Below, one piece after another: positions 45,782 to 55,864 of a stretch of DNA of 64,000 bases; within the stretch, counting starts at the first letter, position 1; each line of letters opens with the position of its first letter. A program made the translations under genes and the position numbers. The notes beneath the pieces are model-generated. The model was not told where the DNA came from, made no database searches, and saw only the letters and a list, made by a program, of their open reading frames with translations. Origin of the DNA: Sneathiella sp. HT1-7. GTDB lineage: Bacteria; Pseudomonadota; Alphaproteobacteria; Sneathiellales; Sneathiellaceae. The stretch spans positions 62,001 through 126,000 of the forward strand of contig NZ_JAJFZN010000004.1 of the NCBI RefSeq assembly GCF_020731145.1, read 5' to 3'.

Positions 45782-46875
45782 CGTTAAAGCAACATATGAG
45801 ATTTTGGGCCATCGCCCTTGTTGTATTTATCATTTTTCTGGTTTTACTCAGCAATATTCTGCTACCTTTCGTTCTCGGGATGGCCGTTGCCTACTTCCTG
45901 GATCCCGTCGCGGACCGGATGGAGGAGGTAGGCCTGAACAGGACTGCCGCGACAGCAATCATTATTGGGGTATTCCTGATCTTTGTCATTCTGGCATTGA
46001 TGCTTCTCGTTCCGGTCATCTTTGAACAGATATTCGGCCTTTTGAATAACCTGCCAACCTATTACCAGAGCCTGCATGATTTCTTCCTGCCGATTATTGA
46101 CCGTTTTGTCGATATTCCGGCATTGCAGGAAAGCGATGAATTCAAGAACACTATTGGCCAATATGTCGGAGAGGCGGTCAAGGGCCTTGGCTCTCTGTCA
46201 AAGAATATTGTCGGCGGCGGGTTGGCTGTGGTCAATATGGTCACTCTTCTGGTTATTACCCCGGTGGTTGCCTTCTATCTCCTCCGGGACTGGGATCATA
46301 TTATTGCGCGTATCAACAGCTGGCTGCCCCGCAAGAATGCCCATCAAGTCCGCAAGTTAGCACAGCAAATTGATGATGTACTGGCTGGGTTCGTGCGTGG
46401 ACAATCGACGGTCTGTCTGTTGCTGGCTATCTATTATGGCGTCGCACTGATGGCGACTGGCCTTGAGTTCGGACTGGTCATCGGGATTATCACCGGCCTT
46501 ATCTCCTTCATTCCCTTTGTTGGCGCGATTATCGGTTTTATTGCATCGGTCGGCGTGGCCTTGGTCCAGTTCTGGCCTGATTTCATCATGATCGGCATTG
46601 TCGGGGCAATTTTTGTCGTCGGGCAGGTTCTGGAGGGATACGTGCTGACCCCCAATCTCGTTGGAGAAAAGGTCGGGCTGCATCCGGTGTGGGTCATGTT
46701 CGGCCTACTCGCAGGCGGCAGCCTGTTCGGTTTCGTCGGCGTCTTGCTTGCTATTCCCATGGCAGCCGTGGTCGGCGTTGTCAGCAGATTTGCGATTGAC
46801 CAGTATCTGCAAAGCCCTTTATATGGCGCGCCACCACCCGCACAAGCCGATCCTGATGAGTTTCCTGAGGATTAA
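45778..46875 (+). CDS. AI-2E family transporter (PerM-like)
   Basis: A 365-residue inner-membrane protein of the AI-2 exporter superfamily, with about eight hydrophobic segments and the family region GFVRGQSTVCLLLAIYYGVAL followed by FIPFVGAIIGF and VLEGYVLTPNLVGEKVGLHPVWVMFGLLAGG. The start ATG overlaps the TGA of the preceding gene. It is cotranscribed with, and precedes, hdaA, a conserved pairing in alphaproteobacteria whose reason is unclear. A true autoinducer-2 role is not implied; PerM members move other solutes. Confidence 0.87.
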   Translation: MTLKQHMRFWAIALVVFIIFLVLLSNILLPFVLGMAVAYFLDPVADRMEEVGLNRTAATAIIIGVFLIFVILALMLLVPVIFEQIFGLLNNLPTYYQSLHDFFLPIIDRFVDIPALQESDEFKNTIGQYVGEAVKGLGSLSKNIVGGGLAVVNMVTLLVITPVVAFYLLRDWDHIIARINSWLPRKNAHQVRKLAQQIDDVLAGFVRGQSTVCLLLAIYYGVALMATGLEFGLVIGIITGLISFIPFVGAIIGFIASVGVALVQFWPDFIMIGIVGAIFVVGQVLEGYVLTPNLVGEKVGLHPVWVMFGLLAGGSLFGFVGVLLAIPMAAVVGVVSRFAIDQYLQSPLYGAPPPAQADPDEFPED

Positions 46876-46876
46876 T

Positions 46877-47551
46877 ATGCAACCCTCTCAAATTCCGATG
46901 AATTTCGAGTTTCGTGCCGCCACGGGACGAGAGGATTTTCTCGTCACGCCCGCGAATGAGGAGGCGGTCGCCTGGATTGATAAATGGCCGGACTGGCCGG
47001 TTCGATCCCTGCTGCTCGTCGGGCCATCCGGTGCAGGAAAAACTCATCTTGCCCATGTTTGGCAAACACGGACTGACGCCAGGATTATCACGGCGGCGGA
47101 GCTTGATCATTTCGACATAGAGAAATTCAGTACGCTTGCGGCCCACCCGCTAATTATGGAAAATGCCGGAGCGGGCCTGAAGGAAGACGCCTTGTTCCAT
47201 CTTTTCAATTTGATACAGGAAAAGGGCGGCAGTCTGCTGATCACCGCAACGACGGCGCCAGGTGCCTGGAACCTCACACTTAAAGATCTTTCCTCCCGTC
47301 TTGGGACGGTGCCGGTGGCGCGTATTCAAGAGCCGGATGATGCGTTGTTTGCGGCACTTGTCATCAAGCTTTTTTCTGACAGGCAGCTTGCTGTCACACC
47401 GGATGTCGTTCAGTATATCACGCAGCGGCTAGAACGGTCTTTTGCCGAAGCCCGTCGGTTTGTAACGCGCCTTGATAACAGCGCGCTTGCCAAAAAACGA
47501 AAAATTACGATTTCGCTGCTCCGCGAAGTCTTCAAGGAAGAGCAAGGATAA
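46877..47551 (+). CDS. hdaA: DnaA-related regulatory protein HdaA
   Basis: A 224-residue AAA+ protein resembling Hda, which with the sliding clamp stimulates ATP hydrolysis on DnaA after replication initiates. It opens MQPSQIPMNF (a QxxLPL-like clamp-binding start), has Walker A VGPSGAGKTHLAHVW and a Walker B-position segment PLIMENAGAG in which the DD of DnaA is EN, as in Hda-type proteins. The C-terminal DNA-binding domain of DnaA is absent. ATG 46877 has GAGG (46867-46870) 6 nt upstream and lies right after the transporter stop. Confidence 0.85.
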   Translation: MQPSQIPMNFEFRAATGREDFLVTPANEEAVAWIDKWPDWPVRSLLLVGPSGAGKTHLAHVWQTRTDARIITAAELDHFDIEKFSTLAAHPLIMENAGAGLKEDALFHLFNLIQEKGGSLLITATTAPGAWNLTLKDLSSRLGTVPVARIQEPDDALFAALVIKLFSDRQLAVTPDVVQYITQRLERSFAEARRFVTRLDNSALAKKRKITISLLREVFKEEQG

Positions 47552-47555
47552 GAAA

Positions 47556-48335
47556 ATGGATTTAGGAATTTCAGGAAAATGGGCAATTGTCTGCGCCTCC
47601 AGTAAGGGACTTGGTCGCGGCTGTGCGGAAGCATTGGCCGCCGAAGGCGTTAATCTGGTTATTACAGCAAGAACCAAAAGTACGCTGGAAGAAACGGCCG
47701 ACCATATTCGCGCGATTTCCCCGGTGCAAATAAAAGCAATCGCCGGTGACATAACTTCGCCTGAAGGCCGCGCGGAAGTGTTAGAGGCCTGCCCAGAACC
47801 GGACATCCTGATCAATAACGCCGGGGGACCGCCAACCGGTGATTTTCATGACTGGACACTCGATGACTGGCAGAAGGCGCTGAACGCCAATATGCTCACC
47901 CCGATCGAACTGATCAAGGCAACGGTCGACGGAATGCGGGCACGCAAATTCGGACGCATTATCAATATTACCTCAAGTGCGGTGAAGGCCCCGATTGATA
48001 TTCTTGGCCTTTCCAATGGCGCTCGGGCAGGGCTGACCGGTTTTGTCGCCGGGATCGCCCGCAAGACAGTCATCGATAATGTGACCATCAATGGCCTGTT
48101 GCCCGGCCCGTTCGATACAGATCGCCTGCGCGGTAATTTTGAGGCTGTCTCCAAATCAAGCGGTCGCCCCTTGGAAGATATCCGCAAAGAACGCGCCGCT
48201 GGCAATCCCGCCGGACGTTTCGGCACGGCAGAGGAGTTCGGTGCGGCCTGTGCCTTTCTATGCAGCGATAAAGCGGGCTTCATTACAGGGCAAAATATAT
48301 TATTGGATGGCGGCGCTTTCCCGGGTACATTGTAA
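47556..48335 (+). CDS. SDR-family oxidoreductase lacking the catalytic Tyr-Lys pair
   Basis: A 259-residue short-chain dehydrogenase/reductase-fold protein. The cofactor loop is ASSKGLGRG (14-22), with NNAGG and the catalytic-region serines at 140-141. At the YxxxK position it has S153-N-G-A-R157 (LGLSNGARAGLTGF), so the catalytic Tyr is Ser and the Lys is Arg. The same LSNGAR pattern is seen in a known alphaproteobacterial SDR subgroup, so it is a conserved deviation, not a fresh mutation. ATG 47556 is chosen by AAGGA upstream. It follows hdaA by 4 nt and may be co-transcribed. Confidence 0.85.
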   Translation: MDLGISGKWAIVCASSKGLGRGCAEALAAEGVNLVITARTKSTLEETADHIRAISPVQIKAIAGDITSPEGRAEVLEACPEPDILINNAGGPPTGDFHDWTLDDWQKALNANMLTPIELIKATVDGMRARKFGRIINITSSAVKAPIDILGLSNGARAGLTGFVAGIARKTVIDNVTINGLLPGPFDTDRLRGNFEAVSKSSGRPLEDIRKERAAGNPAGRFGTAEEFGAACAFLCSDKAGFITGQNILLDGGAFPGTL

Positions 48336-48362
48336 GATAGCAAGCAACCGGAGGTAATTAAC

Positions 48363-48791
48363 ATGCGAACTCTGACACTTTCTATCAGTCTGCTCATCAC
48401 CCTTCTGTTGATCATCGCGCCGGCACGGGCCGATGTAACTGGTATCTGGTCCACGGTAGAGGGGAGAAGCCACGTAAAAATAGAGCCTTGCGGAGATAAG
48501 TTCTGCGGAAAGATTGTCTGGTTGAAAGAACCACTGACAGAAGCCAAGGTTGATAAGACGGACATGAAGAATGAAGATCCCAAACTGCAGGGACGTAAAA
48601 TTCTCGGGCTTCCTCTGCTGGAAGGCTTTGAGCCGGACGGTGAGAATGAATGGGATGACGGGACAATCTATAACCCGGAAGACGGAAAAACCTATTCCTC
48701 ATCCCTGACGTTGGTGAACCCGACCACCCTTGATGTAAAGGGCTGCGTCCTGTTCTTTTGTAAAACACAAACCTGGACAAAAGTTAAATAG
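48363..48791 (+). CDS. DUF2147 domain-containing exported protein
   Basis: A 142-residue exported protein with a signal peptide ending APARADV (cut near residue 23) and the DUF2147 pattern GIWSTVEGRSHVKIEPCGDKFCGKIVWLKEP, then GWEFDGENEWDDGTIYNPEDGKTY-like sequence. Two cysteine pairs suggest disulfides. Members bind lipids or cofactors in lipocalin-like barrels in some reports but function is not established. CGGAGG lies 8 nt before the ATG. It lies 27 nt after the SDR gene. Confidence 0.85.
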   Translation: MRTLTLSISLLITLLLIIAPARADVTGIWSTVEGRSHVKIEPCGDKFCGKIVWLKEPLTEAKVDKTDMKNEDPKLQGRKILGLPLLEGFEPDGENEWDDGTIYNPEDGKTYSSSLTLVNPTTLDVKGCVLFFCKTQTWTKVK

Positions 48792-48841
48792 ACTAACCTA
48801 AGTATGTGAAATGGTGAAAAACACCAATAAAATACGTATTT

Positions 48842-48860
48842 TGTCATAATTTGTTGATGT
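48842..48860 (+). promoter_or_regulatory. Pho-box-like sequence upstream of ppk
   Basis: TTGTCATAATTTGTTGATG (48842-48860) has one half close to the Pho box repeat CTGTCAT (TTGTCAT) but a degenerate second repeat, 54-72 nt upstream of the ppk ATG. A perfect 14-bp palindrome AAAATACGTATTTT (48830-48843) overlaps its start. Control by PhoB is a guess. Confidence 0.3.
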
Positions 48861-48913
48861 TAGACCTATATCTTTCATAGTGAACAATAGTCGCGAATGG
48901 AACAGAGCTAATC

Positions 48914-51061
48914 ATGTCGACAAAGATCAAACCCTCGGACGCTGCGCCATCAGACCTTCTCGCCAGCCCGGAGCGCTTCATCAACCGGGAGCTTTCTTGG
49001 CTGTCGTTTAACTGGCGGGTGCTTGAAGAATCGGCGAATACAGCCCATCCGTTGTTTGAACGACTCCGGTTTTTGTCAATCTCTGCCGCAAACCTTGATG
49101 AATTTTATATGGTGCGTGTCGCGGGTCTCTGGGGTCAGATCAAGGCCAATATCAAGACATTGAGTGATGATGGCCTCACCCCGGCGCAACAGCTCGAGGA
49201 AGTGGACCGCAAGGCAAACAGCCTGATGGCGGAGCAGACATTGCAATGGAACCGCCTGATCAAGGAACTCCGGCAGGAAGAGGTTTATGTTCTTAGCCCG
49301 AAGGACCTCACCAAGCAGGAGCGGATCTGGCTCGAAGATTATTTCAAGCGACAGATTTATCCAGTTCTGACACCGATGGCACTTGATCCGGCGCATCCAT
49401 TCCCCTTTATCCAGAATCTCGGCTTCGGCCTGTTTCTGGAACTTGTTCGCAAAGAATCCGAGCGAAACCTGAAGGCCCTTTTGTTGCTGCCACAGGCACT
49501 TGATCGGTTCATCCGCCTGCCGGGATCAAAAATCCGATTTATCAGCCTTGAAAATATCGTGATGCTGTTCCTTGATCATCTATTTCCGGGATATGAGGTC
49601 GCCAGCAAAGGCATGTTCCGTGTCGTCCGCGACAGTGATATGGAGGTCGAAGAAGAAGCAGAGGATTTGGTTCGGCTCTTTGAATCTGCACTGAAACGCC
49701 GGCGGCGGGGCAGTGTCATTCGGCTAAAAGTAGATAAGGAAATGCCTCAGGAGTTTGTCGACTACCTGATTAAGGAACTTGACCTTGATAAGCGCGCCCT
49801 GATTATCACCGACGGGTTATTGGGCCTTGCCGATACATCGAAACTTATCACTTCGGATCGGCCGGAACTCTGTTTCAAACCATACACCCCCCGCTATCCT
49901 GAGCGGGTGCGCGATGCGGGCGGCGATATTTTCTCGGCCATCAGCAACAAGGACTTCATTGTCCACCATCCGTATGAAAGCTTTGACGTCGTCGTTCAGT
50001 TTCTTCGTCAGGCCGCCGCGGACCCAAATGTAGTGGCGATCAAGCATACGCTCTATCGGACGTCCACCAACTCACCTGTGATCAAAGCCCTGATAGAAGC
50101 AGCAGAATCAGGTAAATCCGTAACCGCCTTGATCGAGCTCAAGGCTCGCTTCGATGAAGAAGCCAACATCCGCTGGGCACGTGATCTGGAGCGGGCAGGG
50201 GCGCAGGTTATCTATGGCTTTATTGACCTGAAGACACATTCAAAGGTGTCCGTTGTCGTCCGGCGAGAGGGGCAGGACCTTAAAACCTATATGCATTTCG
50301 GGACCGGCAACTACCACCCGATCACCGCAACGATCTATTCCGATCTATCAATGTTCACGACCGATGCACAGCTCGCGAAAGATGTAACATTGATGTTCAA
50401 TTATGTGACCGGATATGCCAAGCCGAAGGGACTCGAAAAACTGACGCTATCTCCCTACAGCTTGCGAAATTCGCTGATAAAGATGATTGAGGAGGAAGTC
50501 GAGCATGCGAAAGCGGGCCAACCGGCGGCAATCTGGGCCAAGCTCAATTCTCTCGTCGATCCGACTATCATCGACGCGTTGTACCGCGCCAGCAATGCCG
50601 GGGTCGATATTCGTCTCATCATTCGCGGCATCTGCTGTCTGCGCCCGGGCATCAAGGGAATTTCAGAGAATATTCAGGTGACAAGTATCGTGGGCCGGTT
50701 TCTTGAGCATTCGCGAATTGTCTGCTTCGGCAATGGCCATAAGATGCCCTCTGACAAGGCAAAAGTCTTCATTTCCTCTGCCGACTGGATGCAGCGCAGT
50801 TTTGACCGGCGGGTGGAAACACTCATTCCCGTCACCAACGAGACAATCCACCGCCAGGTTCTCGACCAGATTATGGTGGTGTGCCTTAAAGATAACCAGC
50901 AAAGCTGGAGACTCCTTGAAAACGGTGAGTATGAGCGCATTTCTACTGATAAAAAACCCTTCTCTGCCCATAATTATTTCATGACGAACCCGTCTTTATC
51001 TGGACGCGGCAAGGCTTTGCTTGTAAAGGAACCTGTACCCAAGCTTGTACCACCAAGCTAG
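48914..51061 (+). CDS. ppk1: Polyphosphate kinase PPK1
   Basis: PPK1 polymerises the gamma phosphate of ATP into polyphosphate. The 715-residue protein has the N domain ([20 protein letters not shown]), head domain, and two phospholipase D-like C domains. The catalytic His is in LKTHSKV, H442, with the first-half segment [22 protein letters not shown] and the second-half [13 protein letters not shown]. The end ([10 protein letters not shown] region) is complete. It starts 122 nt after DUF2147 with its own leader, and is followed after 36 nt by the degrading enzyme ppx, so poly-P synthesis and breakdown are paired. Confidence 0.97.
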   Translation: MSTKIKPSDAAPSDLLASPERFINRELSWLSFNWRVLEESANTAHPLFERLRFLSISAANLDEFYMVRVAGLWGQIKANIKTLSDDGLTPAQQLEEVDRKANSLMAEQTLQWNRLIKELRQEEVYVLSPKDLTKQERIWLEDYFKRQIYPVLTPMALDPAHPFPFIQNLGFGLFLELVRKESERNLKALLLLPQALDRFIRLPGSKIRFISLENIVMLFLDHLFPGYEVASKGMFRVVRDSDMEVEEEAEDLVRLFESALKRRRRGSVIRLKVDKEMPQEFVDYLIKELDLDKRALIITDGLLGLADTSKLITSDRPELCFKPYTPRYPERVRDAGGDIFSAISNKDFIVHHPYESFDVVVQFLRQAAADPNVVAIKHTLYRTSTNSPVIKALIEAAESGKSVTALIELKARFDEEANIRWARDLERAGAQVIYGFIDLKTHSKVSVVVRREGQDLKTYMHFGTGNYHPITATIYSDLSMFTTDAQLAKDVTLMFNYVTGYAKPKGLEKLTLSPYSLRNSLIKMIEEEVEHAKAGQPAAIWAKLNSLVDPTIIDALYRASNAGVDIRLIIRGICCLRPGIKGISENIQVTSIVGRFLEHSRIVCFGNGHKMPSDKAKVFISSADWMQRSFDRRVETLIPVTNETIHRQVLDQIMVVCLKDNQQSWRLLENGEYERISTDKKPFSAHNYFMTNPSLSGRGKALLVKEPVPKLVPPS

Positions 51062-51097
51062 GAAATTTGGTTTTCGTATTCCAGGTGTTAGGGTTTT

Positions 51098-52612
51098 ATG
51101 GAAGATCGGGATAGAGAGCTGGATCCCTCGGTTAAACTGTCGGATCGGTCTACTGCTGTTATCGATATCGGATCGAACTCGGTTCGTCTGGTTGTGTTTG
51201 ATGGTCCCCAACGGGTACCGCTTCCCAAGTTTAATGAAAAAGTCCTCTGCGGTCTCGGCAAGGAACTCGGCACGACAGGCCGACTTGGTGATAAGGCGAT
51301 GCTGGATGCACTTGCTGCGCTTCGCCGTTATGCCGCACTTGTCCACCATATGGGGATCGATCGCGTTATGGTCGCCGCCACGGCCGCGGTACGTGAAGCC
51401 GAAAACGGCTCCGAATTTGTTTCGGAAATCGAGCAGCAATGCGACCTTAATGTTCAGGTCCTGAGTGGTCGGCAGGAGGCACGATATTCCGGGCTTGGGG
51501 TGCTTTCCGGCATTCCGCAGGCGAATGGTCTCGCCGGTGACTTGGGTGGAGGTAGTCTGGAACTGGTGCAAATAGCAGATTTTCGCATCCAGGAGACAGC
51601 GACACTCCCCCTCGGCGCGCTGCGGCTTTCCTATATGGATATGCCCGAGAAGAAGCTGCGCAAGTTCATTAACAAGAAATTCGCCAAAGCCGAATGGCTG
51701 GAGGAGATGTCCGGACAGGATTTCTATGCTGTGGGCGGAGCCTGGCGTGTTTTGGCGCGCTATCATATTTTCAAGACCGGTCATCCGCTGAATATCATCC
51801 ATAGCTATCGATTAAGCGCGGAACAAATGACCGAACTGCTTGACGAAATTCTTGGCATGTCAATTCAGGAACTCAATGCCGCCAATGGCATTCCCAAGTC
51901 ACGTGCGAACACCATGCACACCGCCGCCATCATCATGCAAGAACTGATGACGATGACGGAGCCAAAGAATATTATCTTCTCCGGAAACGGCCTGCGCGAA
52001 GGGATGCTGTTTTCCGAGCTTAAGAAATCCGTTCGACGCCGCGATCCGTTGCTTGATGCCTGCCGGGACATGGCCGCCGCAGAAGGACGCTTCGCCGAGC
52101 ATGGGGAAGAAATTTTTGCCTGGCTCCATGATATATTGGGGAATGTTGACGAAAACGGGAAACGCCTGACCCTGGCCGCCGCCACACTGTCTGATATTGC
52201 CTGGTGGGCCAATTCTGACTATCGCGCAGCGCAGGCGTTCCGGCGGATATTCCGCGCACCCTTTAACGGTATTGGTCATCGCGGCCGGGCCATGGTCGCA
52301 TTATCCGTTTATGCTCGATATAAAGGCGATTTTTCCGGACCCGCGACAGATGACAGCCTGCGCCTGCTCTCCGATGAAGAGGCGAAAGATGCCTTGACCG
52401 TTGGCCTCGCCCTTCGTCTATCGCATACGTTAAGCGGCGGGACGATTGGCATTCTCTCCCAGACACGGCTGGAAGTCTCCTCTACGGCCATAGCATTGAG
52501 AATTCCGTCCACTCTCTCTCCGCTGGTCGGGCATCATGTGGTCAATCAGTTCGAGGCACTGGCCAACAATCTCGAACTAAAATCCGCCATTGATATTATG
52601 CCAGATCAATAA
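51098..52612 (+). CDS. ppx: Exopolyphosphatase Ppx/GppA family
   Basis: A 504-residue actin-fold phosphatase that removes terminal phosphates from polyphosphate or pppGpp. The phosphate loops are VIDIGSNSVRLVVFDG (residues 22-37) and LAGDLGGGSLELVQI, with the catalytic Glu in TAAVREAENGSEFVSEI. The C-terminal helical domain has HD-like residues. It is directly downstream of ppk1. The convergent rnd gene overlaps its end by 17 nt. A dual role for ppGpp metabolism cannot be excluded. Confidence 0.93.
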   Translation: MEDRDRELDPSVKLSDRSTAVIDIGSNSVRLVVFDGPQRVPLPKFNEKVLCGLGKELGTTGRLGDKAMLDALAALRRYAALVHHMGIDRVMVAATAAVREAENGSEFVSEIEQQCDLNVQVLSGRQEARYSGLGVLSGIPQANGLAGDLGGGSLELVQIADFRIQETATLPLGALRLSYMDMPEKKLRKFINKKFAKAEWLEEMSGQDFYAVGGAWRVLARYHIFKTGHPLNIIHSYRLSAEQMTELLDEILGMSIQELNAANGIPKSRANTMHTAAIIMQELMTMTEPKNIIFSGNGLREGMLFSELKKSVRRRDPLLDACRDMAAAEGRFAEHGEEIFAWLHDILGNVDENGKRLTLAAATLSDIAWWANSDYRAAQAFRRIFRAPFNGIGHRGRAMVALSVYARYKGDFSGPATDDSLRLLSDEEAKDALTVGLALRLSHTLSGGTIGILSQTRLEVSSTAIALRIPSTLSPLVGHHVVNQFEALANNLELKSAIDIMPDQ

Positions 52613-53747
52613 TCTTGATCTTCCCGCTCTCAGAGGAGAGGGCAATCTCACCATTTTTAAGCTTCAGGGCGTCGTCGCCAAAGACACGACGGCGCCAGCC
52701 TTTAAGCGCGGGAACATCGGCATTATCGTCGATGGCAATTTTCTCTAAATCCGACATATTGCAGATAAGCTTCTGCGCAACCTCGTTTTCCTCACACCGG
52801 AGCTTCAACAACACCCGAAGCAATTCCATTAAGGGCCCAATTCCTTTTGGCGGCGGCGTCTTCTTATCCATTCGCGGCGCCATATCTGCGGGAAGGTTCA
52901 CGCCTTCCTGAATAGCCTCAAGGAGACCGCGTCCCATTTTTCCTTCGGCAAATTTAAGGCCAATCCCCCGGACATGGGAAAGGGAATTTGCGTCCTTCGG
53001 TGGATTGGATGAAATCTCGATCAGAGCCTCGTCGCGCAAAATCCGGTTGCGGGGAATATCCTGCAAATGCGCCTGACGCTCCCGCCAGGCGGCAACGGCC
53101 TGCAACAGGCCGAGGAATTTTGAATGATGATTACGGGCTTTGATCCGTTGCCACGCATTTTCCGGGGGAATAAAATATGTCTCGGGAGAGCGAAGAATTT
53201 CCATCTCCGAAGTTACCCATTCTTCGCGGCCGCTCTCCTTTAGTTTTTTCGAGAGGAACTTATAGACCTTTCGAAGATGGGTCACATCCGCCTCTGCATA
53301 GGTGAGTTGCCGGTCGGACAAGGGACGGCGTGACCAGTCCGTGAAACGCGAAGATTTATCGATGCCTTTACCGGTAATCTTGGAGACCAATGTATCATAA
53401 CCCACGGATTCACCAAATCCACAGACCATCGCCGCGACCTGTGTATCAAAAATCGGTTTTGGAACTTCACCGTTCAAATGATGGAAAATTTCAAGATCCT
53501 GTCGGCCCGCGTGGAAGACTTTTAATACATCCTCATTCTGCAACAGACGGAAGAGGGGGGCGAGATCAATCCCATCCGCCATCGGGTCGACAATCGCCGA
53601 TTCATCATCGGTCGCCAATTGAACCAGACAAAGAATTGGCCAAAAGGTGTTTTCGCGCAAAAATTCTGTATCAATCGTGAAATAGGGATATTTTTCGAAC
53701 CGTGTTACCAGTTCTTCAAGGTCCGCTGTTGTTTTTATTATCTGCAT
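52596..53747 (-). CDS. rnd: Ribonuclease D
   Basis: A 383-residue 3'-5' exoribonuclease with DEDD-type active site: FTIDTEFLRENTFWP (Asp, Glu), VFHAGRQDLEIFHHLNG (Asp) and the YAEADVTHLRKVY motif (Asp with Tyr). An HRDC domain follows (AVAAWRERQAHLQDIPRNRILRDEALIEI), needed for tRNA or RNA binding. The length and domain order match RNase D. It overlaps ppx by 17 nt at the 3' ends and is divergent from aspS across about 200 bp. Confidence 0.95.
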   Translation of the reverse strand: MQIIKTTADLEELVTRFEKYPYFTIDTEFLRENTFWPILCLVQLATDDESAIVDPMADGIDLAPLFRLLQNEDVLKVFHAGRQDLEIFHHLNGEVPKPIFDTQVAAMVCGFGESVGYDTLVSKITGKGIDKSSRFTDWSRRPLSDRQLTYAEADVTHLRKVYKFLSKKLKESGREEWVTSEMEILRSPETYFIPPENAWQRIKARNHHSKFLGLLQAVAAWRERQAHLQDIPRNRILRDEALIEISSNPPKDANSLSHVRGIGLKFAEGKMGRGLLEAIQEGVNLPADMAPRMDKKTPPPKGIGPLMELLRVLLKLRCEENEVAQKLICNMSDLEKIAIDDNADVPALKGWRRRVFGDDALKLKNGEIALSSESGKIKIIDLA

Positions 53748-53949
53748 TGAGTTTCAGTGCCCTTTCCCAACAAAACACGCCCGGGGGCACCCAAACGCTA
53801 CTTGTTACATTGCAAAGTTCTATTCTTGGTAAGATAGCTGATAATTCCCAATAAAGGAAGGTTGGCGACAGGCGAAAAACCATGTAATACAGGCCCTCAT
53901 TATCAAATACGGCCCTTTGCGGCCCCGAAGATTTTATAAGAGAGTAACG

Positions 53950-55734
53950 ATGCATAGCTACCGAACCCATACTTGCGCGGAACTGCGCGAGAGTGATGTT
54001 GGCGAAACCGTCCGGCTGTCTGGCTGGGTTCACCGCAAGCGCGACCATGGCAACCTTCTGTTTGTCGATCTGCGCGATCATTACGGTATCACCCAATGTG
54101 TGATCGAACATGATGTCGCTAATTTCGAGGCCGTGGAAAGCCTGCGGTCCGAGAGCGTCATCACCATCACGGGGAAAGTGGTAGCCCGGAGCGACGAGAC
54201 GGTGAACTCGAACCTGCCAACCGGTGCAATTGAAGTCGATATCGAAGAATTCGCGCTTCAGTCCGCAGCGGATGAACTTCCCATGCCGGTCTTTGGCGAG
54301 CAGGAATATCCGGAGGATATCCGCTTGCGTCATCGCTATCTTGATTTGCGCCGCGATCGGCTGCACCAAAATATCGTGCTTCGTTCCAATGTTATCTCCG
54401 AATTACGCAATCAAATGGTTGGCCAGGGATTTCAGGAATTCCAGACCCCTATCCTGACGGCATCATCGCCCGAAGGCGCGCGCGACTTTCTCGTACCGAG
54501 CCGCATCCATCCGGGCCAGTTCTATGCCCTGCCGCAGGCGCCGCAGCAGTTCAAGCAGTTGATCATGATGTCCGGCTTTGACCGATATTTCCAGATCGCG
54601 CCCTGCTTCCGTGATGAAGATGCCCGCGCAGACCGTAGTCCGGGTGAGTTTTACCAGCTCGATATCGAGATGGCGTTCGTGACACAGGAAGACGTCTTCG
54701 CCGCTGTTGAACCCGTCCTGACGGAGGTATTCCAGAAGTTCGCAGGTGAACGCAAGGTCGTCACCCCGTTTGAGCGGATTCCCTTTGATGAAGCTATGCT
54801 GAAATACGGCACGGACAAGCCGGACCTTCGCAACCCGATTATCATTAGTGATGCGACCGAACCCTTTACAGGCTCAGGCTTCGGGCTGTTTGCCAAGAAT
54901 ATCGAGAAAGGTTCCGTCGTCAGGGCCATTCCCGCGCCAGGGGCGGCTGACCGCCCGCGCAGCTTCTTTGACAAGATGAATGACTGGGCCCGCAAAGAAG
55001 GCGCTGGCGGCCTCGGTTATATTATCTTCAAGGAAGGTGAGGCCAAAGGACCGATCGCGAAGAACCTTGATGAAGAACGTATTGCGAAAATCCGCGAGTT
55101 AACTGGCGTAGGTGAGGGAGATGCTGTTTTCTTTGCCTGTGACAAGGCTGCGGGTGCCGCCGATATTGCCGGCAAGGCGCGCGTTCGCATTGGCGAAGAG
55201 CTCGATATATCCGAGAAGGACGTCTTCCGCTTCTGCTGGGTTATTGATTTTCCAATGTTCGAATATGACGAGAATGAAAAGAAAATCGATTTCAGCCATA
55301 ACCCGTTCTCAATGCCGCAAGGCGGGCTTGAGGCGCTGGAGACCATGGACCCGCTCGATATCAAGGGCTATCAGTATGATATCGTCTGTAACGGGATTGA
55401 ATTGTCGTCGGGTGCTATCCGGAACCATCGCCCTGATATCATGATGAAGGCCTTCGAGATTGCAGGATATGAAGCGCAAGTCGTTGAAGATCGTTTCGGC
55501 GGCATGTTGAATGCGTTTCGCTATGGCGCACCGCCGCATGGTGGCATTGCTCCGGGTGTAGACCGCATTGTCATGCTGTTGGCGGACGAGCCGAATATCC
55601 GCGAGGTTATTCTGTTCCCGATGAACCAGCAGGCGCAGGACCTGATGATGCAGGCTCCGGCGGAAGTACCACTTAAAAACCTGCGGGAACTGCATATCCG
55701 TACGGTAATGCCACAGCCAAAATCGGAAGAATAA
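53950..55734 (+). CDS. aspS: Aspartyl-tRNA synthetase
   Basis: A class II synthetase with an N-terminal OB-fold anticodon domain ([29 protein letters not shown]), the class II motifs [33 protein letters not shown] and [18 protein letters not shown], and a GAD insertion domain as in bacterial-type AspRS. It has 594 residues from ATG 53950, which is preceded by AGAGAG; an in-frame ATG 33 nt upstream adds only a non-conserved stretch. Alphaproteobacterial enzymes of this type often charge tRNA(Asn) as well, paired with GatCAB. A terminator follows. Confidence 0.96.
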   Translation: MHSYRTHTCAELRESDVGETVRLSGWVHRKRDHGNLLFVDLRDHYGITQCVIEHDVANFEAVESLRSESVITITGKVVARSDETVNSNLPTGAIEVDIEEFALQSAADELPMPVFGEQEYPEDIRLRHRYLDLRRDRLHQNIVLRSNVISELRNQMVGQGFQEFQTPILTASSPEGARDFLVPSRIHPGQFYALPQAPQQFKQLIMMSGFDRYFQIAPCFRDEDARADRSPGEFYQLDIEMAFVTQEDVFAAVEPVLTEVFQKFAGERKVVTPFERIPFDEAMLKYGTDKPDLRNPIIISDATEPFTGSGFGLFAKNIEKGSVVRAIPAPGAADRPRSFFDKMNDWARKEGAGGLGYIIFKEGEAKGPIAKNLDEERIAKIRELTGVGEGDAVFFACDKAAGAADIAGKARVRIGEELDISEKDVFRFCWVIDFPMFEYDENEKKIDFSHNPFSMPQGGLEALETMDPLDIKGYQYDIVCNGIELSSGAIRNHRPDIMMKAFEIAGYEAQVVEDRFGGMLNAFRYGAPPHGGIAPGVDRIVMLLADEPNIREVILFPMNQQAQDLMMQAPAEVPLKNLRELHIRTVMPQPKSEE

Positions 55735-55760
55735 ACCTCCCATCAACGGGAGCGATGAAA

Positions 55761-55785
55761 AACCCGCCCAGTGGCGGGTTTTTTT
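55761..55785 (+). terminator. Intrinsic terminator of aspS
   Basis: AACCCGCC (55761-55768) pairs perfectly with GGCGGGTT (55773-55780) around CAGT and is followed by TTTTT (55781-55785). Confidence 0.92.
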
Positions 55786-55864
55786 GCGTAATTTTCAGGC
55801 ATTTTTCTGATTTGTTAATAAATCAACGGTTAATGTTACCGGGAATTAACCAAAAGGCTGCAAG

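Noticed and set aside
55815-55850. Several TTAA motifs before the EAL gene, considered as a CtrA site
   Set aside because: CtrA sites need TTAA-N7-TTAA; spacings here are 11 and 12, so the match fails.
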